DNA of 64,000 nt from Camellia lanceoleosa (GCA_025200525.1 CM045761.1:62900009-62964008), one strand, 5' to 3'; positions 36,645-48,059 are shown, counted from the stretch's first letter. Made by a program: numbers and translations. Notes: generated by a model from the letters alone, not told the origin.

Positions 36645-36730
36645 CAGCTATGCAAGTGCTTGTGGAGGTTGATGGTGTACTCCTTAGTCACCACCTCTTT
36701 GTTTCTTCCCTTCATCTTCTCCTCCTTAGC
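36645..36730 (-). pseudogene. Captured exon fragment resembling ribosomal protein L31 (eL31)
   Basis: The minus-strand reading EVVTKEYTINLHKHLHSC matches the well-known N-terminal region of cytosolic ribosomal protein L31 (EYTINLHKRLHG type), preceded by a KMKGRNK basic stretch. The fragment ends at a GT donor (36644-36643), consistent with a complete first exon. The rest of the gene was not found. The normal start codon position appears altered, with an ATG at 36715 a few codons inside. It lies in the CACTA element, so it looks like transduplicated host sequence. It is not a functional gene. Confidence 0.65.
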
Positions 36731-37031
36731 CAGATTAGATGATGCTTAGGTGGAAATGTGGAGCTCTGAGTGTGTTCTATTCCGGGTTTTGGGGCTACTA
36801 CCTGATCTCCAATTGACCTATGATGATGGTAGCTCTGTTTTATTTCCCTGTTTTTTGGTGGCTGCTGTTAGGTTTTGGGACTACAGCTTGTTTTTTGGTT
36901 GCAACCAGGACTTTTTTTAAATCAATAAATCAAATAAATGTCGTTTTTTAGTACTTCCTAGTTTAAAAACTCAGCCATAGAATAGAGTGAGACTTCACAA
37001 AGCATGCAATTTTGTTTCTAGAAGCTATATA

Positions 37032-39389
37032 TGTCACGACCCAAACCCGCCCCTATGGGTTTAGCACCATAACCGGCCAGTAATCTGAGATTACTGAAGG
37101 CCTACTTAACAGTAAGATAGTATAACAGAGTACAGGGGCATGGCGGAAGCCAATATAGTAAATAAACAATATCCAATGAGCTGTAACAGTCTGTATGCAA
37201 AAAGATTTTTCATACATATACATATATACAGTACAGAACAGTATGCACAATATTTACAATCATACAAAACAGGGACCTAATCCCCATTAGACAGTCTGAT
37301 ATCGATCTATACGGTCATTATAAAAAGCGAAGGGAAAACTAAAACACCCCATAGCCTTAGGTTGACAGGCTCGGAACCTCGTGATGAGGCACGATGGTTG
37401 GTGGACAAAGCTGAGTCTACTCCAACGCTCTAGCTCCGGCGGTGCTGTTCACCTACATATATATATGAGCGAAGCTAAAGCCCGTGAATAACATAATGCG
37501 TAAAGGGCTTTAGAATGAATATCCTTCTGAATGAAGCAGTTCATTTCAATCAGTATATCAGTTGTTCAATACAATAAACAATCATATGTAGTACATCCAT
37601 TAGCATAACGATAAGATGTGATAGGTCTAAAAGACCGAGCGAGAAATGATGGCCATCAATCGAGTGATGAGTGGTTCCAACAAGGGAAGCGAGAGATCTC
37701 TGAATAAAAAAAGTCGAAGAATGAGTTGCCAAGGATGCCTGTCTGATTCGAGAATATAGGACATACATTCATTGATTAACGATGGCGATTGAGAAAAAGA
37801 TGCAGTTCAATTATTTAGAAGATAATCATTTTTGAACATATCTTTACACAATTGTTACTCACAGAGTTCTGGGCTACAGTGAAGCTAGAGCGCGTCTCCA
37901 GCCGCCAACCCTACACAGTTTACAGATTGAACACACACTAAGCTACACAATTGGGAAAGACAATAACTTAATCCCTAAGTTACCCTAGTGTGTTCTACAT
38001 CTATACCCTCGTTAAGATGTCTTAAACTAGGCCTAAGAATGCCTAGGATGGGATGAGGATGCAAAGATGTACACAGAAAACAGTTTCAGAATTTTCAGAA
38101 AAACAGGGCTCCGCTCGAGCGCAGGTTTTCCCGCTCGAGCGGACATGCAACAAAGGTACCCGCTCGAGCGTACTGTAAAAGTACTGGATGGGTGAAATCT
38201 CCGCTCAACGGACGCTCGACGCCCGCTCGAGCGTGAGACACATGACCCCGCTCGAGCGTGAGACACATGACCCCGCTCGAGCGGACTGTAAAACAGTGCA
38301 AAGTACTAGATGCTCGAATTTCCCGCTCGAGCGCCACTTTCCCCACTCGAGCGGGAGTGCAAAATCTGGAAAACCCAGATTGCACCTTCAAGCCAAAAAC
38401 CAAGTTTAAATGCACTAAATTCGATCCTCTTGGGCCAAATTTCTGGAAAACATTTGTAAACACATAGAATAACATGATTTAAAGATCAATTTGATAAATC
38501 AAAGCCCAAGGGTGTTTCAATTAAATCCAATTTCAACCCAAATTTCATGAACATGATTTCAAATGAACATGCATGACCTTTAAACAATTTGTAAGCTTCA
38601 AAACATGCTCTAATGAGCCAATTCTTTTCAAAACAAGATGAAATCATGGTCTACTCTCAAAACATGGACATGCATGTGAAGAATTATGAACTACAACCCC
38701 AAAACTTCAATATATATACATGCATGCAACAATTAAGCTTCAACTCAACATGTTAGAACTAAAACATGACTTGGCTCCTTAATTGACATGAACAATGCAA
38801 GAACCAACTCAAAGACAACAATAAGAAGATGAAGTCCTACCTTAAGTCTAGTAAGTCAAGTGTAGAAGCTAAGATATGGAAATCAACCTCCAATTCCTTC
38901 AATTCTCCAAGCAAATTAACAAATTGAACTCAATTATCTCACTCTCTCTCTCTCTTGGTCGGTTGAGCTCAACAAAAGGGCTGATGAAATGTGTTTTGTT
39001 GTAATGTAATAAGGTTCCAATAAGCCCAAGATAGTGGGCCACTAGGATGGCAATTTGGTGAATAAGTCCAACAATGCAATCTAGCTTATTTTAATCCAAT
39101 TTAATCGTACTAAATCACATTTCAGATAAATATGTCATAAAATCACATAAATTATGATGATCATAAAACATCAATCGATTTCAGATTCGGCCACCGATAA
39201 GGCCTTCAATTTGTAGTTTAAACACAAAGACATAAACAAATAATCAAACGATCAACAGATAGAATGCATTTAAACAGTCTGATCAATCAATCGATTCGAT
39301 ATTTCAATCAATTCAATTATCAATTATAATCATTCTCAGTTTAGCAGTAATCGGCAATTAGTCGGTAATCAGTGGTGAGGGTTATTACA
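37032..39389 (-). mobile_element. PLF-4, LTR-like repeat
   Basis: It is flanked by perfect ATATA duplications (37027-37031, 39390-39394). On the minus strand it starts TGTAATAACCC and ends GGGTCGTGACA, canonical TG..CA. It has the densest palindrome cluster: seven exact CGCTCGAGCG at 38112, 38132, 38161, 38224, 38249, 38274 and 38324, plus near matches. A CTACCTTAAG landmark at about 38838 corresponds to GAGGTAGGGA in PLF-5 and PLF-6. Here the cluster is downstream of that landmark in element orientation, unlike in PLF-5 and PLF-6. No coding region. Confidence 0.85.
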
Positions 39390-40724
39390 ATATATAATGG
39401 GGTGAAAAAATGTCTAAAACTCACCTCTTTCTATGGAAAACAAAAGGCTTAGAATGAAATCCAATTGAAGGTTAAGCTGGACTTTTTTGCATCTAACTAA
39501 TGAAATTAAAGTCCTTTTTGCTGGATCTGCCCTAAGACAAGTGTGACCTTAACTATGTTACCTGGCTACCTAGATTTATTGTGCATCTAACCAATGAAAG
39601 TAAAGTCATTTTGGGTTTGTATAATGGCTGCTAAACTAGTAAAAAGGGTGGAATGTTTCAAAGTTCTTCGTTAGTTGTGTATTTGGATTCAACAAAAAAA
39701 GGGCATAATTCAGTGTTGAATTTTCTCTAATCACATTATTGGGCCAAGGAAACCATACAAGTGTACAAGCATTAAAATAATGGACATCAATTTTCTCAAA
39801 AATAAATAAATAAATAAAGAAACCAAAACAAAATAAAATATAACAATAAAGAAAAAAGCTTGTTGTGGCATTTTATCAAACACATACAGACACATGAATG
39901 TGTGTAGCATCAACAACTAAAATACAAAAATTCAAAAACCCACATTTAAACCAACCAAATTGTAACATTCCAACAACAACTTAGTAACAATAACACTTAA
40001 TCATCACACCATGATCTTAGCATTCCAATTCCCAATCTTGAATTGTTAATTATAGTAACAGAAATCACTACACAAAACACGAAACACAACCATATAAATC
40101 ATAATAGTGGCTTGAAAGCAATTACGTTTGTATTAATGCTAATGATCCTAAGAAGGGAGTTTTAACAACTAATATACAAAATCCAACAAACCCACATCTA
40201 AACCAACCCAATTGTAATAGTCCAACACCAACTTAGTAACAATAAAACTTAATCATCACACTGTGATCTTCACATTCCAATTCTCAATAATGAATTGTTA
40301 ATTAAAGTAAACAGAGCATATTGTGGGCATGAATAATCAAGGAGATCACATAGAATGATGAGAAAATTACCATGAAAGATGACAAAAGGAAGAGAATATC
40401 TGCATGTTAGTGTGCAGGTCAACGTGAAGATGATTAAAATTTTTGGAACTGGTTTAGAAGCCATTGATTATGGTAAAAGGAACACAAAAACCAAAGAAAA
40501 CCCAAGATTTTAACATGAAATCATAGCAAAAATTTAGGGTTTTTGTGGTCCCTAGAAGATTGGGAGTTGTATGAATTCTAGGTTGGGTTTATTTTGAAGC
40601 ATACATGAGAAACATTGATAGATGATGAAATATATAGATTATTAATTTATGGATTTGGTTGGTACGTCGGTACATGATGAGAGTGTTTGGAGAGAGAGAG
40701 AGAAAACTGACCTGAAATCAGGAA

Positions 40725-40795
40725 CCGTTGATGCATTGGTCGATACACCGATGGAGGATGAACCGTTGATACACTGGTCGATACACCGGTGGGCT
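40725..40795. repeat. Short direct repeat with CGATACACCG words
   Basis: ACCGTTGATGCATTGGTCGA and ACCGTTGATACACTGGTCGA, each followed by TACACCG, are repeated 36 bp apart (40727 and 40763). This CpG-bearing pair sits in the right subterminal part of the CACTA element. Confidence 0.6.
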
Positions 40796-41158
40796 ATAGC
40801 TTGTGAAATGAGGAAGCCTCTGTGATTTCTTGGTGCTACTTCGTGAAAGTATAGATAGACTAGGGCACAAGAAGTATAGATAGATCGACTTAGAGTTGAA
40901 CCCTTTTTTTTTGGGATTGAAATTCTGAGCGCTAAATTAGAATTTTTTTTGGCGCCTTATTTGTTTGACCTATTGTAGCAGTTGAGTTGTAAACGTAGCT
41001 AAAAAAATATGTATAACAACAGTTTAGAAAATAAATGCAACTAAAAAAGTAAGTTTTAATTACTGTTAAAGACCGTCACATTAACCACTTTATAGTTGCA
41101 TTTTTTGAGGTGCTGCTATAAAAAAACGCTACTATAGCTTGATTTTCTTGTAGTGCTT

Positions 41159-42078
41159 GTAATGTGAACCAGAATATAAGATCAGAGGTACAAAACTATA
41201 AAACTTATTATAAATAACTTATTTTGACCTTTTCAAACACAATGTTATAATTCAAACATTTTACAAGATAATGGAGTTAAAATTATTAAAGACTATATTG
41301 CGTCATGTTAAGACCGTGCCTATGCATTTATCATACATGTACCAACAATACCATGTCAAGTAGATTGTGCACCATGTGTGACCTTTGTCTTAAATATAGT
41401 TGGTCTGAAAAATGTTTTTACCTTTTAGAAGGTAAAAAATATATATAGTACATAAGTATAACGTTTTTACTTTATAACATTTTATAAATGTATAATATGT
41501 GTTGTTTATCAATTATAATACTAACTACCATGTTACCAATGCAGGAATGCTGATAGAAGACTCACAACAATTTAGATTTTAGTTATAATATATTTTATTT
41601 ATTCAGTGAATTTTGAACAAATGTAATAAAATTTCATTTTTATTACTTCAATTATGAAATGTCGACATTTTTTTTCATAATTACGTATATTTTACACTAA
41701 CAATTTAAAAATATATTTCGCATAACCATAAATAATTTTTTTAAAATCTAATCTCATGCATATCATGTGTGATATGCTAGTAAATAAATAAAATGAAAAG
41801 AAAGAAATGATGGCATGTCATATCAATCAAAATGATAGTAGGAAATGGGGGTCAACGACCATACCTTTTTTTATCTTTTTCTTTTCTTTTCCTTTTTTTT
41901 TTTTTTTGCTTACTTTGTGAAAACTTATATAGTTTTGTGTAAGATTACATATGGTATGCAATGCACACCCAAAAATTTTTCATTAAAAAATTGTAAAATA
42001 ATTTTTTTTTATAAAAATCACCCAAAAAAATCATGTTAAAAAAGTTAATATTTTACAACACTATTTAACCAATTCATT
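41159..42078. other. AT-rich sequence right of the CACTA element, no gene seen
   Basis: This is the continuation of the sequence interrupted at 32540. It has poly-T runs near 41866-41908 and short frames only. Nothing in it could be identified. Confidence 0.4.
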
Positions 42079-42564
42079 GGGTGCCTCGATTTGCACACCA
42101 CATTTTATCTCAAGGCATACCACTACTCAAGGCACACCTTTTGTAATTTGATAAATAAAACATTTGGTCAATACACACCACAATCTTCCATTTTTACCCT
42201 TACTCACACACCCCATCCACAATCTTTCATCTTTACCCTCACTCACTCACACACCCCACCCACCCACGATCTTCCATCTCCCCCTCTATTCTTTTATTGT
42301 TGTCCCAGTCTAAACCAATGGTAAAGACCTATTCTCCTCCAATATCTGTTGCATCAAAGACGTCGCCGGTGGTGTTCGTTGTTGTCATCACAGTTGGAAA
42401 CAACTTCACATTGGAGATACAGTAGGTGAGAATTCTTATTTAGATTAGATTTTAGGGTTTTATATACGTTTTTCCATTGCCATGAGCATTGTATTTGAAA
42501 TTTCATATTCCGAACCATTCGACACTGTACTTTTGAACATTAACCATTTGTCCGAATTGTTTCT

Positions 42565-42703
42565 GTCGAACAATGTAAATTTGTTCGACATTTTAGTGTC
42601 GAACATAACTGAACTATTCGGAGGTAGATTGTCGAACAATGTAAATTTGTTCGACATTTTAGTGTCGAACATAACTGAACTATTCAGAGGTAGATTGTCG
42701 AAC
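42565..42703. repeat. 66-bp tandem duplication
   Basis: Two nearly identical 66-bp units start at 42565 and 42631 (each beginning GTCGAACAATGTAAATTTG), with a third copy begun at 42697 and cut by PLF-5 at 42703. As the unit is divisible by three it gives an open frame with a 22-residue repeat, but nothing indicates a real protein. Confidence 0.9.
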
Positions 42704-44880
42704 TGTAACGCCCTCAAAATAATACATAAAACCCATTGTTTAGACATGCAATGATATAAAGAAATCAACACCTTTTCATTCATCAGAGTAGTTCTTACAA
42801 TAGTATTACATATTAACAACAAAAGCAAATGCCCTACAGGCTTACAGCTTTCTAAGTTAACACTTGGTTACACAAAAGAAGAGTACTAACTTTATACAAA
42901 AGAAACCCTTGGATTGATATGCATGTAATACAAACAAAATAATCAAAATGAGTCTTCAACTCCCATATCCATCCAAGCTAAGTCCTTGGAGGTGGCATGC
43001 TACCTGTACCTGAAAATAATGTCCCATATAGGGTGAGCCAACGCCCAGTAGAGATATGCTAAACACAGTATGAGCAGTAACTAAGACATTAGCAATTGAT
43101 AAATGTTTAACTCCCATAAATCAATTCATAATCCATTTCCATTACATGATCACTATGTCCATGTTTCATTTCATTTTCTATTTCTTATCAAGTTCACAAT
43201 TCACAACAACGGCTCAGAACCTGGCCAACAACTAATATGAGACAGTAACTCATATTAAACGTTTCCCATTTTACATTTGATAAGCATAGTAGCTATATCT
43301 ACACTTCGATAAACGAGCATATAAGCTATATCAACATCTCAACAGATAAGTATATAAGCTGTATCCACACTTCAACAGATAAGCATATGAGTTATATCAA
43401 CACTTCCATAGATAGGCATATGAGCAATATCAACACATTAACTGACAAGCATATGAGCTGTATCAGCGGAGTCCATCCCCTATCTCCTCCCAAACGACAT
43501 CCGGTTTAGAGGTCCATCCCGTATTTCCTCCCGCACACACACTGTATATACACATAGGTCATATACACACTCAATCAATACATAACGTTAATGTATTCTA
43601 TCAACCGTCATACTCTATAACACATCCAATTGATTAGTTTTAGTTTGCCTAATCATTATGCATTGTCTACAACAATCAAGACTACCCTCCGCCGGTAGCC
43701 CAAGCAATTATTTCTAAATAGATAATAAAAGCTCCAACAGATAAAATATCGATGTTTTCAAAAGTGAGCGATTAATAAATCCAACTCCACCATTCTACCA
43801 TATAATGAGTCAATTTCATTATTTCTAACTCAATTTCAAATAACAACAATATTCCCAAACTAATTACGCCAATTAATTTGTACAACAAATTAGGATTTTC
43901 TACCCCATTTCTCAATATCAACCCAATAGTTCAAATATCAACAACCAACAACAATATTATCATTTTGAAACCCAAATACACATTTTAGAATCAAAATAAC
44001 AAAACCCTCTTTTAACATTTTCAAACCCTAACTTCCCAAAATCAACCATTTAACAAAATGCCCAAAAATCTAGGTCAAAACCCATAGTAGTGAGTAGGAA
44101 TCCCTACCTCAAACTCGAAGCTCAAAGGAAGAAGATGACGAAACTCAAAGTGCTCCAAAACTCAATATGCTCGGATCAAAATGTAGCCCTCGACAATCAA
44201 CGTAACTTTTGTAAAGGCCAAAGGTGAGAAAACAACCCCTACTAGATCAATACGTAGAGAGAAGGCAAGGTTCTAGGGAGAGAAGCTCTCTAATGGAGGT
44301 TTGGAAAAGTAAGAGAGAGAAATGGAGTTGAAAAAGTGATCCAAAAAGTCGGATCTCGATTTTATATAAGAATCGCCCCACTCGAGCGTGGAAACCCCCA
44401 CTTGAGCATCACTCACAAACTTCTGCTCGAGCGTCTAAACCGCCGCTCGAGCGCCAGATGCACACTCCCAGAACTTTTGCAGAACCAGGTCCCCGTTCGA
44501 GCGTCAAACTCCCTACTCGAGCGTCACACACAAACTCCTGCTCGAGCGTCCAAACGCCCGCTCGAGCGTCCAACACTGCAGAGGGAAAATACTGGGAGAT
44601 GGAAAATCACGCTTGAGCGTCAAAATACCCGCTCGAGCGGAGAAGCAACAACGAAAGGCCCGCTCGAGCGTCAAAAGCTCCGCTCGAGCGTGAAGGCAAA
44701 AATCTGGGCAACTACTTTTGGTTTCTAAGCTCAACCAACCTATTTCAAACCTGCCCAACACAACCCAAGACTTAAATACAAAGAGTAAAGGATGTAAACA
44801 AGATATACTTAAGCACCAACTCTACGGACCCGAAGTCCGGATACAACAATTAAAGAAAAGGGGAAACCGGGATCGCTATA
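42704..44880 (-). mobile_element. PLF-5, LTR-like repeat
   Basis: It is flanked by perfect CGAAC duplications (42699-42703, 44881-44885). On the minus strand it starts TATAGCGATCCCGG and ends GGGCGTTACA. A palindrome cluster at 44382-44690 has five exact CGCTCGAGCG and several one-off variants. Immediately downstream in element orientation is a clear TATA box (TATATAA, 44363-44369), then a CT-rich leader and the GAGGTAGGGA landmark (about 44117-44108). It aligns with PLF-2 over most of its length. Non-coding. Confidence 0.87.
44363..44369 (-). promoter_or_regulatory. TATA box of PLF-5
   Basis: TATATAA on the minus strand lies about 13 bp downstream of the last palindrome of the cluster and is followed by an A/C/T-rich leader. 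This is the strongest core-promoter candidate in the family. Transcription was not tested. Confidence 0.6.
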
Positions 44881-45283
44881 CGAACATAACGTTTCAGGTA
44901 CTTGGTGTGTATTACATTCATTATAGTCCTTTATGGTAATTTTACAAAAGGTGTATATCATAAACCTTTGTCCTTTGTGGTCATTTTACATAAGGTTAAT
45001 ATTATAATAAAAATTAAACCAATTAATGGTGTGCCTTGAGATGAAATGTGGTGTGTAAATAGAGGCTCCCCAATTCTTTCATATTTAATTGGAAGAAATG
45101 GGTTGATTTTGATCCTAGTTGGCCACCATGACTCTTCTAAGAGTTTAGTCTCAAGGGGAAGGTCATAGGTTTAACTCTTCCTAAGGGGGAGTTGAATTAG
45201 GAAGCAATCAAAATAAGCTGTCTAGTTGAGAGATTTGGGAAGAGATTTTGAAAAAAAAAAGAGAAAAAATAGGTGAAATGTTC

Positions 45284-46408
45284 TGTTAGACTTATTTATT
45301 TTGATGATTTATTTAATTATGTTTTAATTTATTTGAAAGAGAAAAATAGAATCCAAAATTTATTTTGATAATTTATTTAATTATATTTTAATTTATTTGG
45401 AAAAGAAAAATAGAATCAAAATTTATTTTGATGATTTATTTGAAAGAGAAAAATAGAATCAAAATTTATTTTGTCTCATTATTTCTCACCTAAAACTTTA
45501 TCCTAAATGTTGTTAGAATGTATGTAATATTTGATTAAATTAGGAGTTCAAACAGCCCAGAACAAAGGTTCAAACAGCCCAGCATAGCAGTAGGCCAAAA
45601 GGTTCAAGTGGAAGATATTCAAATTTGTAATGATGGAGTAGAAGATATTTAAATTAGTAAATGATGGAAGTACAACGGCTATAAACGACTATAAGTTTCA
45701 TTATATATACCAAAGCCTCTAATGTAAACAAGTTACAAAAAAAAAAAAAAAAAAACAGAAAATATTCTTTGATTTATAATCACTCACATATATTCTCTGA
45801 AAAATTCTCTAAGAAGTGTTCTTCAATTTTTTACATCCTCTCTCAGAAATTATACATTAAGTCGTATAGTTTTAAACCCATCTTTCATGTGTGAGGTTTA
45901 TAGAAAAACTAGAGCTTCATTTTTATATCTATCTTTGAGAGATAATTCTTGTAACTTTCTATGAAAGCAAAAACACATTCTTTTCAATCCTGTAAGAGTG
46001 TAGTACTCTCAGTGTTTTTTTAGACTTAGAAAGTCTGTGTAAAATCCATGGAGGATTGCTCCATTTGTGAAAAGGTTGCTAGCACCCTGTGAAACTAGAG
46101 AATAGTGAAAAATCTCAAGTGAAACTTGAGGAGTGAACGTAGGCTGAGTTGATGCCGAATCACTATAAATTTGTTTGCCTCTCTCTCCCATATCTCTTTA
46201 TTTTATTTAAATTGCCATAACTATATTTCATATTTTTATTGTGCTAAAATCATTAATTGACATAGTTGTTAGAACACTTGTTTTAATTATTTTTATTTCA
46301 TCAACTATATTTATCTATTGTGCTAGTCATAGTTTTTATTAGGGTATTATTCTTTTTAATTGTAAAAACCTAATTCAACCCCCCTCTTAGGTTGTCTTTT
46401 GGGTAATA
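45284..46408 (+). repeat. 5' LTR of copia element 2
   Basis: It is 1125 bp and aligns closely with 52951-54095. It contains short direct repeats of TTTATTTTGATGATTTATTT near its start, and a leader with TATATATACCAAAGCC near 45708. Confidence 0.92.
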
Positions 46409-46410
46409 AT

Positions 46411-46420
46411 TGGTATCAGA
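46411..46420 (+). promoter_or_regulatory. Primer-binding site of copia element 2
   Basis: TGGTATCAGA two bases after the LTR end is complementary to the 3' end of plant initiator methionine tRNA, the standard copia primer. Confidence 0.9.
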
Positions 46421-46464
46421 CCTAAACTCTTGTTTTAGATTTAACCATCTAGGAGTTTCAATCC

Positions 46465-47490
46465 ATAGCAACCTTAGCTGAAGGACAAGCCACAAATAAG
46501 CCACCATTGTTTAACGGAAACAACTACAGTCATTGGAAGGATAAGATGACCATATACCTACAAGCCACTAATTATGCCATGTGGATTATTGTCACTAAAG
46601 GTCCAAAAATTCCTACCAAATTAGTAGACAATATTAGTGTACCTAAAACTGAAGATGAATGTGATGAGAGGAATCATAAATTATTGCAAGCCAATGCTAA
46701 AGCCAAACTCATCATTGTTTGTGGATTAGACTCTAAGGAGTATAATAGAATTTCAAGTTGTGATTCGACAAAAGAAATTTGGGACAAACTTGAGGTAACG
46801 TATGAAGGTACAAACTAAGTGAAGGAATCTCGTATTGATATGCTTTTTCATAGTTATGAATTGTTTAAAATGAACTCTGATGAATCTATTTCAAGTATAT
46901 TTACTAGATTTACTGAAATTGTAAATTCTTTGAAATCTCTTGGCAAAACTTATACTAACAATGAGTTGGTGAGAAAAATTCTTAGATGTTTACCAAAGAA
47001 TTGGGAAGTAAAGGTCACGGCCATTATAGAAGCCAAAAATCTCTCCACACTTGATTGTATGAGCTTATGGGTTCCCTTATGACTCATGAGATCACAATGA
47101 AAGGACATGAGGATGTTGAAAACAAAAAGAAAAGTGGAATTGCATTCAAAGCCTTATCAAATGAAGAAGAACATAAAAACTCCAGTAAGGATGAAAGCTA
47201 TGCCATGTTTAGTAGAAATCTCAAAATTCACTTCAAGAAAAACAATTATGGAGGAAGAAGACCTTTCAAGAAAGAGTACAACAAAGATAACAAGAAAGAG
47301 CCTATTATTTGCTATGAGTGTAAAAATCCTGGACATATGAAGATGGATTGTCCAAAATTAAAGAATCATGGGGAAAAAAAGGCCATGGTAACAGCTTGGG
47401 GAGAAAGTGAAAATGAAAGCTCAAGTGATGAAATTGAAAATGAAGTAGGCAACTTATGTCTCATGGCTCTTAAAGATGAAGACTCTACTT
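46465..47490 (+). pseudogene. Copia element 2 gag remnant
   Basis: The frame starts with IATLAEGQATNKPPLFNGN, where the first codon is ATA at 46465 instead of ATG, so the start codon has apparently been lost. It continues with the copia gag domain (NNYSHWKDKM, KEIWDKLEVTYEGT). An in-frame TAA is at 46816-46818. A frameshift lies near 47058. The CCHC zinc knuckle CYECKNPGHMKMDC lies near 47312-47352. The product would form the particle shell and bind RNA. Confidence 0.87.
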
Positions 47491-48038
47491 AAGATGAGAT
47501 AACTACTCTTTATGAAGAACTTGAAAGTGTATTCCATGAATTACAAGATGAATTTAGAAAAGTTTGTGCCAAAAATAATGTGTTAAAGAAATCTATTGCA
47601 TCTTTATCTATTAATGTAGAAGAATTAAATAAAGAAAAAATTGTTTTGAAAAATGATTTTCATACTATCTCCAATGAGAAAACTACTTTAAAAAACAATG
47701 TTGATGATTTAACAAAAACACTTTAAAATTTTGTAAAAAATAGAGATAATCTCAACATGCTTCTTGGAAATCAAAGATGTGTTTTCGATAAAGCGGGTAT
47801 TGGATATGACCCTATTAAGAAACAAAAGAATGTTGATACAATTTTTGAAAAGGCACCTCTCATGACTCACCCTCATATTACTTATCATTATTGTAGAAAG
47901 AAAGGCTATTATATATCTTCTTGTCCATTCAAAAATAATATAAGCATGGGAATTAAAAAGATTTGGATTGTTAAGGGATCTAACAAAACTAACCAAGAAG
48001 GACCCAAGAAACTATGGGTACCAAAAACCAACACTTGA
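47491..48038 (+). pseudogene. Copia element 2 gag-pol linker with coiled coil and second zinc-knuckle-like motif
   Basis: In the gag C-terminal frame this region is a coiled coil (YEELESVFHELQDEFRKV and more leucine/glutamate/lysine heptads to about 47720). It is followed by a knuckle-like C-x2-(altered)-C region reading YHYCRKKGYYISSCPFK near 47884-47932, in which the histidine is replaced by tyrosine. Long coiled-coil gag tails are seen in SIRE-like elements. Stops at 47490-47492 and near 47724 interrupt it. Confidence 0.7.
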
Positions 48039-48059
48039 TTGTCATCTTGTAGGTTTGCT

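Larger units (their letters stand above)
32541..41155. mobile_element. CACTA (En/Spm-type) DNA transposon, 8.6 kb, non-autonomous now
   Basis: The ends are CACTACAAAAAATC (32541) and GATTTTCTTGTAGTG (ending 41155), inverted repeats of the CACTA superfamily, flanked by a perfect 3-bp duplication CTT (32538-32540, 41156-41158). Subterminal regions carry repeated TAGCGAC / GTCGCTA words (32590-32760) as expected for transposase binding. No transposase catalytic domain is visible. It contains PLF-4, a captured L31-like exon and minus-strand coiled-coil fragments. Confidence 0.88.
42079..45070. mobile_element. Mutator-like TIR element, split by PLF-5
   Basis: The left end GGGTGCCTCGATTTGCACAC is matched in inverse by the right end (GTGTGTAAATAGAGGCTCCC, ending 45070), and the inverted repeat extends about 50 bp through CCACATTTTATCTCAAGGC. 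Flanking 9-mers CAATTCATT (42070-42078) and CAATTCTTT (45071-45079) match at 8 of 9. The outer element without PLF-5 is about 0.8 kb and non-coding. It includes the 66-bp tandem duplication. Confidence 0.8.

Noticed and set aside
38095..38475. Frames on both strands across the CGCTCGAGCG cluster
   Set aside because: CG-rich palindromes lack stop codons in most frames, so open frames are expected by composition.
42482..42754. Forward and reverse frames with a 22-residue repeat
   Set aside because: Caused by the 66-bp tandem duplication; the frame crosses the boundary of PLF-5, so it is not an ancestral gene.
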